This document shows, one piece after another, positions 26,569 through 36,288 of a stretch of DNA of 64,000 nucleotides. The DNA is from Bacteroidia bacterium (lineage in GTDB: Bacteria; Bacteroidota; Bacteroidia; Flavobacteriales; Flavobacteriaceae), in NCBI GenBank assembly GCA_030428705.1, contig JAUIDI010000001.1:806001-870000 (forward strand), given 5' to 3'. A model generated the notes under the pieces. That model was given only the letters and a program-made list of their open reading frames with translations, made no database searches and was not told where the DNA came from. The position numbers and the translations under genes are program-made. Each line of letters begins with the position of its first letter. Within the stretch, counting starts at the first letter, position 1.

Positions 26569-27002
26569 GGTGGCTCGGGGGTTAAGGTTTATATTCGATT
26601 TGGTTTCAAATTTGTTCGGTAAACATATTAATAACGACCTCATGCAGCAATAAATTGTGGTATAGCATTCAGAATTTGTTGTATAAAACGTTAAAGCTGT
26701 AGAGAACCTATTTTTATTGACTTCAGCGGGTGTGTAGTTCATCGAAAAATTAAGCGGTTAAGCGGTCGAAGCGAGCTTGAAAGGGCGGTCTGCCCAAGAT
26801 AAAACTATTTCTGCGCCAAAGAATTACCTTATTCTTTCCCTACCCAAAAATTGGTCCGTTCGCAGTAAGTTTTATTCCCCAATAGTAACGAAATAGAGGA
26901 ATATTTTTCACTGCAATAAGATACCTTTTAAATCGTTGATACTTAAGAATTCATCCTAAATCTAAAACCACCTTATACCCCAAATTTTAACAAAGTAAGA
27001 AT
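26569..27002. other. Gene-free stretch between micropeptides and the ILEI-GDPD gene
   Basis: About 430 bp hold no convincing gene. A tandem AAGCGGTTAAGCGGTC motif occurs near 26750-26770 and a small GGGC/GCCC hairpin near 26785-26797. Promoters for the micropeptides (minus) and the ILEI-GDPD gene (plus) must lie here, but I could not place them. Confidence 0.4.
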
Positions 27003-28310
27003 ATGAAAATAAGAATGCAAGTCTCCAAAAGGCTATGGGCCGTATTGGCACTATATTTTACGTTCAGTGGGATATTGATAGAGGTCATCATGGCTAGTTC
27101 AAATGACCATCGAATCGAAAAAAGCGTCAAGGAAACTCCAAAAATTACGTTGTCGAGCAATAGTTTCAATGCTCAAAAAAGGAGCAGTTTTACTTTTGGC
27201 GGGAAAAAAGAACAGATCAAACGGGGGCTGACCATCATCCATTTTAATACATCGGATGAATTCGAGTACAGGACCTTCGATACCCACGGAAGCGAAGAAG
27301 CCTCAGTGCAATTGGTACAGGTTCTTGAAAAATTGCGTAACGACAATGCTGTTTTTGCGATGCTGGCCCATGACTCTGCTGCCAAAAGTTTAATGAAGCA
27401 AAAGGAAAAACTAGCCAAAATGGGGTTTGCCCAATTGGGCCTCCTGAAAACCAGACAGGCCTACGTCATGCATAATTTTGATGGCAAGATAGTAGAACAA
27501 ATAAGTGATACTTCGGTTTCCCTAACTTCAACCCTTCCAAAGAATATAGTCGATAGCACAATCCATTTTCCTAAAATTACTTATGATTTTGTGCCCAGTA
27601 ATGACCGATATATAGCCCATGCAGGTGGTGAAGTGGACGGTCATAAATCGACCAATTCCAAAGCCGCCCTGGATCAGAACTACAAAAAAGGGTTTCGTCT
27701 TTTCGAGTTGGATATCATAGAAACCTCTGATGGCCATTTGGTGGCCGCACATGATTGGAACATGTGGTCGCGCTTTACTGATTACAAGGGAACTCTGCCA
27801 CCCACCCTTGCGGAGTTCAAAAAGGAAAATATCTACGGTGATTATGAAACATTGGATATGGAAGGTATCAACAAATGGTTTGCCGAGCATCCCGACGCCA
27901 CCTTGGTAACCGATAAGGTGAACGACCCCATAGCCTTTGCGGACGCCTTTGTAGACAAAAATCGATTGATAATGGAACTATTTAGTGTCATGGCCGTAGA
28001 AAAGGCCACTCAGCATGGCATAAACGCGATGATTTCACATAAACCCTTTTTTGGTATTAAAGGAGACAAACTAAATTTCTTGAAAGTCAATAATGTGAAA
28101 TATGCAGCCATTTCGCGAAGAGCCATCGAAAAGCACAAAGATCTGATGCTCGAACTAAAGAAACAGGGAATCAAAGTGTACGTCTATCATGTCAACTTCG
28201 ATGAAGGAAAGGACGAGAAATACGTTCAGGAAAATGAAATCGGAATCGTCTATGGCATGTATGCCGATAAATGGGCTTTCGACTTACCTGCCAAGAAGCT
28301 GTCAAAATAG
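27003..28310 (+). CDS. ILEI-domain/GDPD-like phosphodiesterase fusion
   Basis: The 435-residue protein has an N-terminal signal anchor (residues 10-30). Residues 77-170 match the ILEI/FAM3 fold: RGLTIIHFN, FDTHGSEEASVQLVQVLEKL and FAMLAHDSAA. Residues 205-430 are a glycerophosphodiester phosphodiesterase/PI-PLC-like barrel: AHAGGEVDG, FELDIIETSDGHLVAAHDW. Both catalytic histidines and the E-x-D metal pair are present; the Arg after the first His in canonical GDPD is Ala here, as in some GDPD-like proteins. It probably acts in the periplasm on a glycerophosphodiester. It converges on the polysaccharide operon with 9 bp between stops. Confidence 0.75.
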   Translation: MKIRMQVSKRLWAVLALYFTFSGILIEVIMASSNDHRIEKSVKETPKITLSSNSFNAQKRSSFTFGGKKEQIKRGLTIIHFNTSDEFEYRTFDTHGSEEASVQLVQVLEKLRNDNAVFAMLAHDSAAKSLMKQKEKLAKMGFAQLGLLKTRQAYVMHNFDGKIVEQISDTSVSLTSTLPKNIVDSTIHFPKITYDFVPSNDRYIAHAGGEVDGHKSTNSKAALDQNYKKGFRLFELDIIETSDGHLVAAHDWNMWSRFTDYKGTLPPTLAEFKKENIYGDYETLDMEGINKWFAEHPDATLVTDKVNDPIAFADAFVDKNRLIMELFSVMAVEKATQHGINAMISHKPFFGIKGDKLNFLKVNNVKYAAISRRAIEKHKDLMLELKKQGIKVYVYHVNFDEGKDEKYVQENEIGIVYGMYADKWAFDLPAKKLSK

Positions 28311-28319
28311 CCTTTAGCC

Positions 28320-29663
28320 CTAGAATTTGACATTATAGGTCAATCCGGCTGAAATCGCCCAGAAAAAACTTCCCGAATCGTATACCAATTCTTGTCGCCG
28401 AACGCTAATATTGGTTCTATAGATATTCGGGGTATTCCTTGGTGCAAATTGATAGGACAAGCTCAGACGCTGAGACTCTACGTACAGCAAGGTTTCGGCC
28501 AACAGCTCGTCATCGGCGAACAGTTGCCTAAGCTCTGGCGAGAAGCCTATTCCGAAACTTCCTCCAAAATAATTTTCACTATCCCTTAGGTATTTGCGCA
28601 CCAGAAGATTACCCGAAAAACGGGTCAATCTATCAGGCCGCGGGGTTATGTAAGACCTTAACGAGAAATAGTAATTGCCACGATAATGACCAAGGGAATT
28701 GGTAATTGCCGTCACGTTTTTAGTAGAAGTCATAATATATCTGCCCCCGGCCGAAATTTCAAAAGAACCGGGAAGGCTCATGTATACATCTCCCGCAAAC
28801 CTGTGTTTTGGATATATCGGTGCATTCGAATATGCATAATTAACGAACGCATACATGCGCTTGGCAATTTTCGGATATAGTGAAAGGTCGTATTGCAGCC
28901 CTTGCTTGCCTACACGGTTGCTATAGTTGATATTCGGTATAATACTACCGTATTTGGTCTGGTGCTTAAAGGAAATCGAAGAATTAATCATCGGGTCATA
29001 TCGTTGGTCGAATACCGTGAACGAATTCCTTACCGAAAACCTGTTTTTTGGAGTTTCTTTTTCTGTTGATTCCTTTGATTTGACTTCGTCCTTTATCTTG
29101 GCTGTTGCTTTCTTATCAGTTGCTTTAAGGGATTTTGTTTTCTTTTTAGATTTCTTGTGAGGTGTAAAAGTAGTTCTTAAATTGCTTTTTTGATTGAACC
29201 AAGCCAAATCGGGATACTCTTGATTTTTAATACGGTCCAATGCGAGTTGTTTTAAACGTACGACTTCGGTATCATCTTTCAGGTAATGCAAGGATTTATT
29301 CGCCAGTCCCAATGCTGTTGCATAGTTCTTGGCATATAACTCGTTCTTAATGGCCGATATCCAAGCTTCCCTATTATTTTTGTCCGTCGAAGTTATCCTA
29401 TTGAATTCTGTACGTGCTTCGGCGTATTTACCATTCCAGCTGAGTGTGCTTGCCAACAAAGAACGTGCTTCAAGGTCGTTCGAATTCGCATCGAGCACTT
29501 CATAAAGTACTTCTTGTGCCGATTTGCTATCGCCTTCATAGGCCAAATCGAACGCTTTTGAATATGAACTTTCAGCGGCGTCATTGTAGGCGATATCCTG
29601 AGCTTTGCCCATGTAAAATAGCAGCCCGGATACGATGATAAAAAAAATCCTTTTAGATGCCAT
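28320..29663 (-). CDS. YaiO-family TPR/outer-membrane beta-barrel protein
   Basis: This 447-residue protein has a signal peptide (ends YMGKAQD), TPR-like helices at about residues 25-150, and a Lys/Ser/Thr-rich linker at about 160-205. The C-terminal YaiO-type beta-barrel (about 206-447) starts RFSVRNSFTVFDQRYDP and ends in the barrel signature YNVKF. The layout parallels PgaA, which exports a surface polysaccharide through a TPR-plus-barrel. It is the last gene of the operon: its ATG overlaps the upstream stop as TAATG, so translation is coupled. Confidence 0.83.
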   Translation of the reverse strand: MASKRIFFIIVSGLLFYMGKAQDIAYNDAAESSYSKAFDLAYEGDSKSAQEVLYEVLDANSNDLEARSLLASTLSWNGKYAEARTEFNRITSTDKNNREAWISAIKNELYAKNYATALGLANKSLHYLKDDTEVVRLKQLALDRIKNQEYPDLAWFNQKSNLRTTFTPHKKSKKKTKSLKATDKKATAKIKDEVKSKESTEKETPKNRFSVRNSFTVFDQRYDPMINSSISFKHQTKYGSIIPNINYSNRVGKQGLQYDLSLYPKIAKRMYAFVNYAYSNAPIYPKHRFAGDVYMSLPGSFEISAGGRYIMTSTKNVTAITNSLGHYRGNYYFSLRSYITPRPDRLTRFSGNLLVRKYLRDSENYFGGSFGIGFSPELRQLFADDELLAETLLYVESQRLSLSYQFAPRNTPNIYRTNISVRRQELVYDSGSFFWAISAGLTYNVKF

Positions 29664-32008
29664 TATTGGGTCGAAGCTATTATTCCGTTTTTACTGGCAA
29701 GTGCCCTTGCCCTTGAAATCTTATCTTTGATTTCACTTACATTAGAACTATTTTGTTCGACTATTTCGATCAGATCCAAAGCCTCCCTATATTTTCCGGA
29801 CCAATAATACACGTCGAACAGGGCCGAGTAGGAATCTATGTATTCAGGATTCTCTTTGATACATTGTAGAAGTATTTCAATCGATTTATCGTAGTTGCCC
29901 CTCCAACCATTGATGCGCCCGGTAAGTATACGGGCATCGATATTTCCTGGAACCTCGGAAAGTATATAACGGCATAAAAGAAGGGATCGGTCATACTCTT
30001 TTTTGAACGCCAGATCTCTGGCGGTGATATAGGCCTTATCCGAATTTTTACCATTATAGACACTATTGATCCAAACGATTTCACTGTCGGTAAACTTTTC
30101 TTTTTGAACCGTGAAAATGGCAAGGCTATCGGGTATAATCTTGTTATTAGTGGTCACATAGGCATTCATAGCCGTAAAACCTTCGAGTTTGCTCTCAAGT
30201 TTACTGCCTCCCGTGAATGCCGAGGACAAATCCATGTTTTCATCGATTTCAAAGGTATTTCCATTACTGTAGAATGTATTTCCGCTTACGAAATCCTCAA
30301 GTTGGTTTTTGTTCCGCATTAGTGGAATGTCCTTAGTACCCCTGAATTCCTGGCTATCGTCCAAGGTACCTCCCAACCATGCCACTTTCTTTGGCATTTT
30401 CATTTCATACTTACCGTTCAGCAGGGCCAAAATAGTCGGTGTGACATCGAAATGGGAAGAAATGGCGCTCATCTTGCGTGTATTCTTCAGCATCGGACTA
30501 TAAATCAACAACGGTACGTGAAACCTACTGATTTCGTTGCGCATCGGTATGGGTATCAACCTATGGTCGCCGGTAATTATGAAAATCGTATTGTCGTAAT
30601 TGGGATGCTTTTTATAGCTTTCCATCACCCATTTCAATGCTTCATCGGTATATAAAAGGGAAGCGAAAATGTTGTCGTTCTTTTCTATGACATTTTCCGT
30701 TTTTGAATCATAACTTCTTTGCGAAAGTATCTTCTTGACCTTTTCTTCGTAATAATCTTGGTTCGGGGGAGTAAAAGGTTCGTGCGTACTGATGGTCATA
30801 TAAACTTCCAATCGGGGTTGCTCCTTTTCGCGGGCGATGGACATACTCTTCCTGAAAAGTTCCTTGTCGGGATAACCCCAGGTGAAGCCTCCACTATTTT
30901 CCTCGGCCAGTTCATAGTTCTTTCCGAATCCTGATTTATCCAGCATAAAGTCAATATTCTCACTGCGAAGAAACTTTTCCACATTGTCAAAAGAACCCGT
31001 AGTGCCTTGGTAAAAGGAGGTGTAGTAGCCATTGTTCTTTAAAATACTGAACAAGGTCAATTTATTCGGGTAATCTTCAAGCTCCATGAATCCACTTGTG
31101 CCAAAGGGCAAAGAACCGAAAAGCGAAGGGATGACACCAAAAGTTCTTCCGGTATTACTCAAACAATTTTCCCAATACAACGATTTTGTGCTCAGAGAAT
31201 CAAGAAAAGGTGTAAAACCCTCATACTCGGCACCTTCTCCGACAAAATCCCTTCCCAATCCCTCGACCATGAGAAAAACGATATTGGGTTTTTCTTCTTT
31301 CAGTTCAAAGTATTTCCCTATAACATCATCGTTTCCAGGTCTTTTGATCAAAGGATATTCCACATCCGCTGTATAGGAATGGTCTTCCGTAGTACTCGTA
31401 TAAAGATTGACCGCCAAGTATTGCGACTTGTTTTGATTTATGGGTTTACCGTCGGTGAACAAAGTCGCGATGAAAAGGCTAAAAAGAATGATCGTAAAAG
31501 GATACATTCTATTGATCTTATGATAGAGTTTGGAAGTAATCCGATAGAATGCAAAAAACAACGCCACGATAAACAGAACGCCTCCAAGCAGATAAAGCGA
31601 CATCGTCCAACTAGCTGAACTCGAAATGGTCGTCTTGATATCGGAAAAACTGTACCCCAAAAGGTCGGCCCCCAAAGGAACCAGGGTCGTGCAGTAATAG
31701 GCGATGAGCATCGCCTCTATGATCAAAAGCAAGATCAGGGTTACGAAAAGCAGGTTAAAACCATATCGGGGCCTCAGGTTTTCCCAGAAATTAAAGGGGA
31801 AAACCAATATGATACCCATTATGGAGGTAAACCCGATCTGATGCACGACGGCGATCAAAAAGCTTACGTTGAAAATGCTGTCGAGCACCCCTTTGAAATA
31901 TAGGGTGGTGTACTGAAATATGGACAGTACGACCAAACATCCGAAAAATGAAATCATCAATCGGGTGTAGTGCTTTAGCGTGTAACGATCTAACTGACTT
32001 GTATTCAT
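29663..32008 (-). CDS. LtaS/sulfatase-like phosphotransferase with TPR tail
   Basis: The 781-residue membrane enzyme has five predicted transmembrane segments (about residues 17-38, 48-75, 82-106, 134-157, 168-187). An alkaline-phosphatase-fold sulfatase/LTA-synthase domain follows (about 235-540). Metal-site residues lie in FLMVEGLGRD and ITGDHRL, and the likely nucleophile Thr in NTGRTFGVIPS. Residues about 670-775 form TPR-like helices (YDRSLLLCRYILSEV, ALFDVYYWSGKYREALD), unusual for LtaS relatives. It should transfer a phosphoglycerol- or phosphoethanolamine-like group in the periplasm. It sits between the GT2 synthase and YaiO genes. Confidence 0.82.
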   Translation of the reverse strand: MNTSQLDRYTLKHYTRLMISFFGCLVVLSIFQYTTLYFKGVLDSIFNVSFLIAVVHQIGFTSIMGIILVFPFNFWENLRPRYGFNLLFVTLILLLIIEAMLIAYYCTTLVPLGADLLGYSFSDIKTTISSSASWTMSLYLLGGVLFIVALFFAFYRITSKLYHKINRMYPFTIILFSLFIATLFTDGKPINQNKSQYLAVNLYTSTTEDHSYTADVEYPLIKRPGNDDVIGKYFELKEEKPNIVFLMVEGLGRDFVGEGAEYEGFTPFLDSLSTKSLYWENCLSNTGRTFGVIPSLFGSLPFGTSGFMELEDYPNKLTLFSILKNNGYYTSFYQGTTGSFDNVEKFLRSENIDFMLDKSGFGKNYELAEENSGGFTWGYPDKELFRKSMSIAREKEQPRLEVYMTISTHEPFTPPNQDYYEEKVKKILSQRSYDSKTENVIEKNDNIFASLLYTDEALKWVMESYKKHPNYDNTIFIITGDHRLIPIPMRNEISRFHVPLLIYSPMLKNTRKMSAISSHFDVTPTILALLNGKYEMKMPKKVAWLGGTLDDSQEFRGTKDIPLMRNKNQLEDFVSGNTFYSNGNTFEIDENMDLSSAFTGGSKLESKLEGFTAMNAYVTTNNKIIPDSLAIFTVQKEKFTDSEIVWINSVYNGKNSDKAYITARDLAFKKEYDRSLLLCRYILSEVPGNIDARILTGRINGWRGNYDKSIEILLQCIKENPEYIDSYSALFDVYYWSGKYREALDLIEIVEQNSSNVSEIKDKISRARALASKNGIIASTQ

Positions 32009-32018
32009 AATATCTATA

Positions 32019-33449
32019 CTAAGTGGCCCGAGAAAGTCCTTTTCTCGTTTGTGCGCCCCATCCGGATTTTATCCTTAAAAACTTTTTGTAATTACCTTTG
32101 ATAGCCGCCCACACAACAATGGGATGGAAGATAAAAGGTTCGATAATCGCGCAACCCATCAGGATGAAAATATCCTTGGTTCTTTTGTATTCGTTATAGG
32201 AATAAACATCCCATAGAATGGCATAGAACGAAAACATTACGGCAAACGTGTAAACCGTGACGGTTATGGCCAAGAAAAACTCCCAATTGAGAATTCCCAA
32301 ATAGGCAAAGAGTAATACCGTGAAAAAGCCAAAGAACTCTAATAAAGGTGACATCCATTCGTAAAAGAACCAATAGGGATAGCTCAAGAGCCCAAGACGG
32401 CCGAACTTCGAATTAAAGAGCATATCCTTATGCTTGAACAAGGTTTCCAGATTTCCCCTGGCCCAACGGTCCCGTTGATTGACGAATGTTTTCAAATCTT
32501 CGGGCACTTCCGTCCAACATAGCGAATCGGGAATGTATTCTATCGTATACGGAATCCTGCACTCGTGCATATATCGACGCATTTTGAAAATAATTTCCAT
32601 GTCCTCCCCTACGGTACCGGTATCGTAACCGCCTATAGCTAAAGCTATTTCCCTATCGAAAAAGCCAAAGGCCCCGGAAATGATCAAAAGACTGTCTATT
32701 CGGCCCCAGGCCATTCGACCAAGGATAAAAGAACGTGTGTACTCCAATAATTGAAATCGTGCCAACCAGTTCTTCGGCAAACGGATTTTTTCCAATTGGC
32801 CTCCTGAAATCTGGCATGAATTGGCTACCCGAATCACCCCGCCAACGGCGATAACCCTTTTCGATGACCTTTGATAGAACGATTTTACGATATGCAAGAG
32901 TGCATCGGGCAACAAAAGACAGTCAACATCGATGCACCCGACGTATTTGTTGGTCGAAAGTGCCATCCCCGCATTTAGGGCATCCGATTTGCCCCCGTTT
33001 TCCTTGTCAACGACCGTAAGCTTTGAAAACGAACGACGGGAAGACCTGTAAATACCCCTGACGGGCTTGCTGCGCCAAGCGGGATCGATTTCTTGTTCTA
33101 TACGTTCAAGCTCATAGGCCTTTATCAATTTTTCCAAGGTATCGTCCGTACTTCCATCATTGACCACCATTACCTCATAGTTGACGTATTTCAACGACAA
33201 TAAGGCCCTAACATTTTCGACAATGTTCATGCCTTCGTTAAAAGCGGGAGCTATTATCGTTATACCCGGTGATAAAGGGGATGCCATAACTTTTGACATG
33301 TCACCGAAACTATTTTTATTTCTGTAGTGGATCGAATTACGCGTAGATAGGTAGCCCATGAAACTGAACAGTATGAAAAGTACCGTCGTAAACATGAAGA
33401 AGACCACATTAATGTAGTCTAATATGACTTTAAAGATTTCGCTATCCAT
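32019..33449 (-). CDS. Processive GT2 glycosyltransferase (BcsA/PgaC type)
   Basis: This 476-residue inner-membrane polysaccharide synthase has an N-terminal transmembrane helix (about 10-30) and a catalytic GT-A domain with all processive-synthase motifs: VVNDGSTDDT, the DxD in CIDVDCLL, VGEDMEI and the Q-x-x-RW in QRDRWARG. About four C-terminal transmembrane helices follow. It lacks a PilZ (cyclic-di-GMP) domain. It overlaps the upstream HEAT-repeat gene by 8 bp and is 9 bp from the LtaS-like gene. The polymer is unknown; an amino-sugar homopolymer would fit. Confidence 0.88.
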   Translation of the reverse strand: MDSEIFKVILDYINVVFFMFTTVLFILFSFMGYLSTRNSIHYRNKNSFGDMSKVMASPLSPGITIIAPAFNEGMNIVENVRALLSLKYVNYEVMVVNDGSTDDTLEKLIKAYELERIEQEIDPAWRSKPVRGIYRSSRRSFSKLTVVDKENGGKSDALNAGMALSTNKYVGCIDVDCLLLPDALLHIVKSFYQRSSKRVIAVGGVIRVANSCQISGGQLEKIRLPKNWLARFQLLEYTRSFILGRMAWGRIDSLLIISGAFGFFDREIALAIGGYDTGTVGEDMEIIFKMRRYMHECRIPYTIEYIPDSLCWTEVPEDLKTFVNQRDRWARGNLETLFKHKDMLFNSKFGRLGLLSYPYWFFYEWMSPLLEFFGFFTVLLFAYLGILNWEFFLAITVTVYTFAVMFSFYAILWDVYSYNEYKRTKDIFILMGCAIIEPFIFHPIVVWAAIKGNYKKFLRIKSGWGAQTRKGLSRAT

Positions 33450-36288
33450 TTAATCTCTCGAATATTTTGGTCGGTAAAAACTTTAAGCGACTAAGCAAGG
33501 CCTTTTCGGATGTTGATGCAGGGCCGGCTATCGCTTGACCACCTTCATGTTCGTGCTCCTCTTCGTCAAGACCGACTTCGAATTCAATATCAAAAATGTC
33601 GTAAGTATCCGATTTTCGGATTTCCAATTCGTCGAGAAGAAAATCATAGCCTTCGTCCGACTCGTGTGAAACAACGGAAGAGGTGTTGCCGTCTATGACA
33701 TTTTCCTTTTTTGAATTTATAGATTCTTCAATCGTTTGTTGCTCTTGCCAATCATGTAAAAGGCTTTGGGCCTTTTTCCTGATTTCCAAATCGGGACTCT
33801 CCAACAATTCTTCCAAAAAGCGGATATCTTTTTGATCCATGATATCGGTCAGGGTATCGAGCAGGATCAATTTAGACTCGGTATCGCAATGCTCAAAAAA
33901 ATCGGCAACTACGCTCGTATGTTCGGTAAGGTCTTCAGTTCTGGATTTGTTACCCGATGTGGATAATTTTTGTATTTCAAGCGGAGAGAATTTCTTCAGG
34001 ATTTCCTGGATTCTTTCGCGTACCACGGGAACATTTTCGTCATCAAGGTACTCTAACAATAAAGGTATCTCGCGTTCATCGCCCAATTCTTCGATATCAT
34101 CCAAAAGCTCCAATTTTTCGAGCGTGTCCTGTTCATATAGTTCGATCTCAGGAATATATTTCAAGAACTTTTTGGTACTCTTCTGCTCTCTTGGGTCTTC
34201 CTGTATAGGACGGTCTTCGTTTATCGCGGTCTTATTCATTGGAATATCAAACTCTAAATCTTTTAATCCATCGCCCATCTTCTCATTTTCATTGTCCATG
34301 ACCATTTCATCAGGACGGTCTTTTTCAGGAATCAATTGCTCAAAAACGACCGTTATTTGACGTACTTGAGCCTTGTCGATTTCTGCTGTAGAAACGGGTA
34401 GCTTTGCTTTTTTGTTTTTTTTGCTCAAAAGCCTTCGATCGATAGCCTCCTTTTGAAAGACCTGCTCAAAAGCCAAATTGGCGTTATCGCTCGCTTTGTT
34501 TTCCGGATTTTTTTCAGGAATTGAATACCGATATCTGGATTCTTCGGAAATATTGGTATCCATGTCGTCTTCATCTACTACAATAGGCAGAAAGCTGATT
34601 TCGGTCATAGCGAGTCCATCTATGCTTTCAATTGCCTCCTCCTCTAGTGTTAAATCCTCTAGCAAGACTTGCTCAAAAATTACCTCTATTTCATGGAGAT
34701 GCCTTTCCGGGCTTTCAGATGTAATATGTTTTTTGCTTTTGACCGTTTCCTTATGTTCCTCTTCCATTTCCGCATCGATGACGATGGGCAAAAACTGTAG
34801 GTCTATACCCTGAAAATCAGTATCCTCTTCTGAAGGAATATAGGCAGGCTCGATTTCCTTATTTTTTTCATCCATTTCGGAGAAATGCTCCTCCTCCATT
34901 ATTTTGGGGTCATTTCTTTCGTCAATTGTATCTTCTACAATATCGATTTCGAATTCCGGTTGCAGATTTAATGAAACGGACTCATCTGTTTCTTCAATAT
35001 TTTTAACATTGGGCACATCGCCTTTTTGCCTTTCGATATCGGTGGTAGTATTATGCTCAACTTTTGGTTCAAGCCTTAGTATATTTTCTTCATGAATATC
35101 TTGTTCAAAAATTGGAAGTTCGGGTTCCGAAGGCCATAGTTCGTCAAATTCTTCCTTTCGAGTAACATCATCCGGTATTTCAAAGTTCGAGACATCCTGT
35201 ATTCCTTTGGTAGGAAGAATACTTTCCGGCAAAATGGTATTGATGGCGCTTATGGCCTTGCTTCGGACAGAAAAATTGGCTTCTTTTTTCTCGATCAATT
35301 GCAAAAATTCAACGTTGTCCTCATTTCCAATTGCCGCGATCGTATCCAAAATTGAGATCTTGATATGGGGAGTGCTTTTCCAGAAAACGGTTTGCAAAGT
35401 ATCCAACGCTTCGCTTACATTAAATTCCTTGATACAATTTATGGCCTCGTCCTTGATCTTATTATTCTTGTGTTTGGCCAATTCGATCAGCGAAGGTTTT
35501 ACATCGTTCTGGTTGTAATATTTAATGAGGCGTAGGGCAAATAGCACTACATGTCTGTTTGATGAGGTCAGCCACACCTTGAATCGTGGGGGTTGAAAGT
35601 CTTCCAGGTTCCGTATCACATCCAACAGTTTTAGTTGCTGCCATTCCGAGATTCTATAACGGGTGGTATCCAAGAAGAAGTTTATTCCTTCGTGTTTTAG
35701 ACTAACTGTCGCGATTTCGGCCTGCTTTCGAATCGTAACCCGTTTGTCGTTGATGAATTTTGTAATAAGATTGTAAGACTCTTCAACCTGCATCTGTGTG
35801 AGCTCTAAAATACCCTTGGAAACGACGTGCCATTTCCAACTTTTCAATTTTTGATAGGCATCTTTATGAAGTTCAAGGTTTTTATAGAGATTAAAAAGGC
35901 GTCGTTGAGTATCACCGGTTACGTCTTTTCTTAAATCCAATAGTATCTCGGCAAGCACCTGCCTGTTGAAATCATCTTTCAGAAGATGTCTGATTTCAAT
36001 TTTTAACTTGATATAATCGGTCTTTTCCTCTTTCGAGTCGTCATCTTCGCAAAACAAAAATTGGCCGATTATTGGCGAAAGTTCTTTTTTTCTCAGCGCT
36101 ACTTTCTTCGATGAAGACGTTATTCGATTCTTGAAAAAGAAAACCCCGGCAAAATATGCAATGATCAGACCAACGAACAACAGGGATAAATCCCACAAAA
36201 GATCTGTATGGATCTTAGGGGCATCGATTAAAAAGTGAATCTTATATGTTGGTTTAGCTAGAAGCAAATTTATTCTTGATAAGTTCAC
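33442..36288 (-). CDS. Membrane-anchored HEAT-repeat scaffold with repeated FEQ motifs
   Basis: The 948-residue protein has one transmembrane helix at about residues 30-52, followed by basic residues (FFKNR, SSSKKVALRKKE), so the bulk is cytoplasmic. HEAT repeats occupy about 130-370 and again about 725-860. Between them is an acidic, disordered linker carrying repeated short motifs: FEQ at F394, F538, F607 and F649 (and YEQ at Y718), and FLPIV(I/V)D at 499 and 566. I infer a docking scaffold. It starts at a GTG overlapping the upstream response-regulator gene by 35 bp; a TTG near 36198 is an alternative. Confidence 0.8.
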   Translation of the reverse strand: MNLSRINLLLAKPTYKIHFLIDAPKIHTDLLWDLSLLFVGLIIAYFAGVFFFKNRITSSSKKVALRKKELSPIIGQFLFCEDDDSKEEKTDYIKLKIEIRHLLKDDFNRQVLAEILLDLRKDVTGDTQRRLFNLYKNLELHKDAYQKLKSWKWHVVSKGILELTQMQVEESYNLITKFINDKRVTIRKQAEIATVSLKHEGINFFLDTTRYRISEWQQLKLLDVIRNLEDFQPPRFKVWLTSSNRHVVLFALRLIKYYNQNDVKPSLIELAKHKNNKIKDEAINCIKEFNVSEALDTLQTVFWKSTPHIKISILDTIAAIGNEDNVEFLQLIEKKEANFSVRSKAISAINTILPESILPTKGIQDVSNFEIPDDVTRKEEFDELWPSEPELPIFEQDIHEENILRLEPKVEHNTTTDIERQKGDVPNVKNIEETDESVSLNLQPEFEIDIVEDTIDERNDPKIMEEEHFSEMDEKNKEIEPAYIPSEEDTDFQGIDLQFLPIVIDAEMEEEHKETVKSKKHITSESPERHLHEIEVIFEQVLLEDLTLEEEAIESIDGLAMTEISFLPIVVDEDDMDTNISEESRYRYSIPEKNPENKASDNANLAFEQVFQKEAIDRRLLSKKNKKAKLPVSTAEIDKAQVRQITVVFEQLIPEKDRPDEMVMDNENEKMGDGLKDLEFDIPMNKTAINEDRPIQEDPREQKSTKKFLKYIPEIELYEQDTLEKLELLDDIEELGDEREIPLLLEYLDDENVPVVRERIQEILKKFSPLEIQKLSTSGNKSRTEDLTEHTSVVADFFEHCDTESKLILLDTLTDIMDQKDIRFLEELLESPDLEIRKKAQSLLHDWQEQQTIEESINSKKENVIDGNTSSVVSHESDEGYDFLLDELEIRKSDTYDIFDIEFEVGLDEEEHEHEGGQAIAGPASTSEKALLSRLKFLPTKIFERLNG

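Noticed and set aside
26470-26742. 90-codon version of the second micropeptide gene
   Set aside because: The extra N-terminal 58 residues have no counterpart in copy 1 and look like translated intergenic DNA.
33957-35518. Several plus-strand frames of 60-170 codons across the HEAT-repeat gene
   Set aside because: They are Ser-rich antisense shadows caused by the Glu/Asp-rich coding strand.
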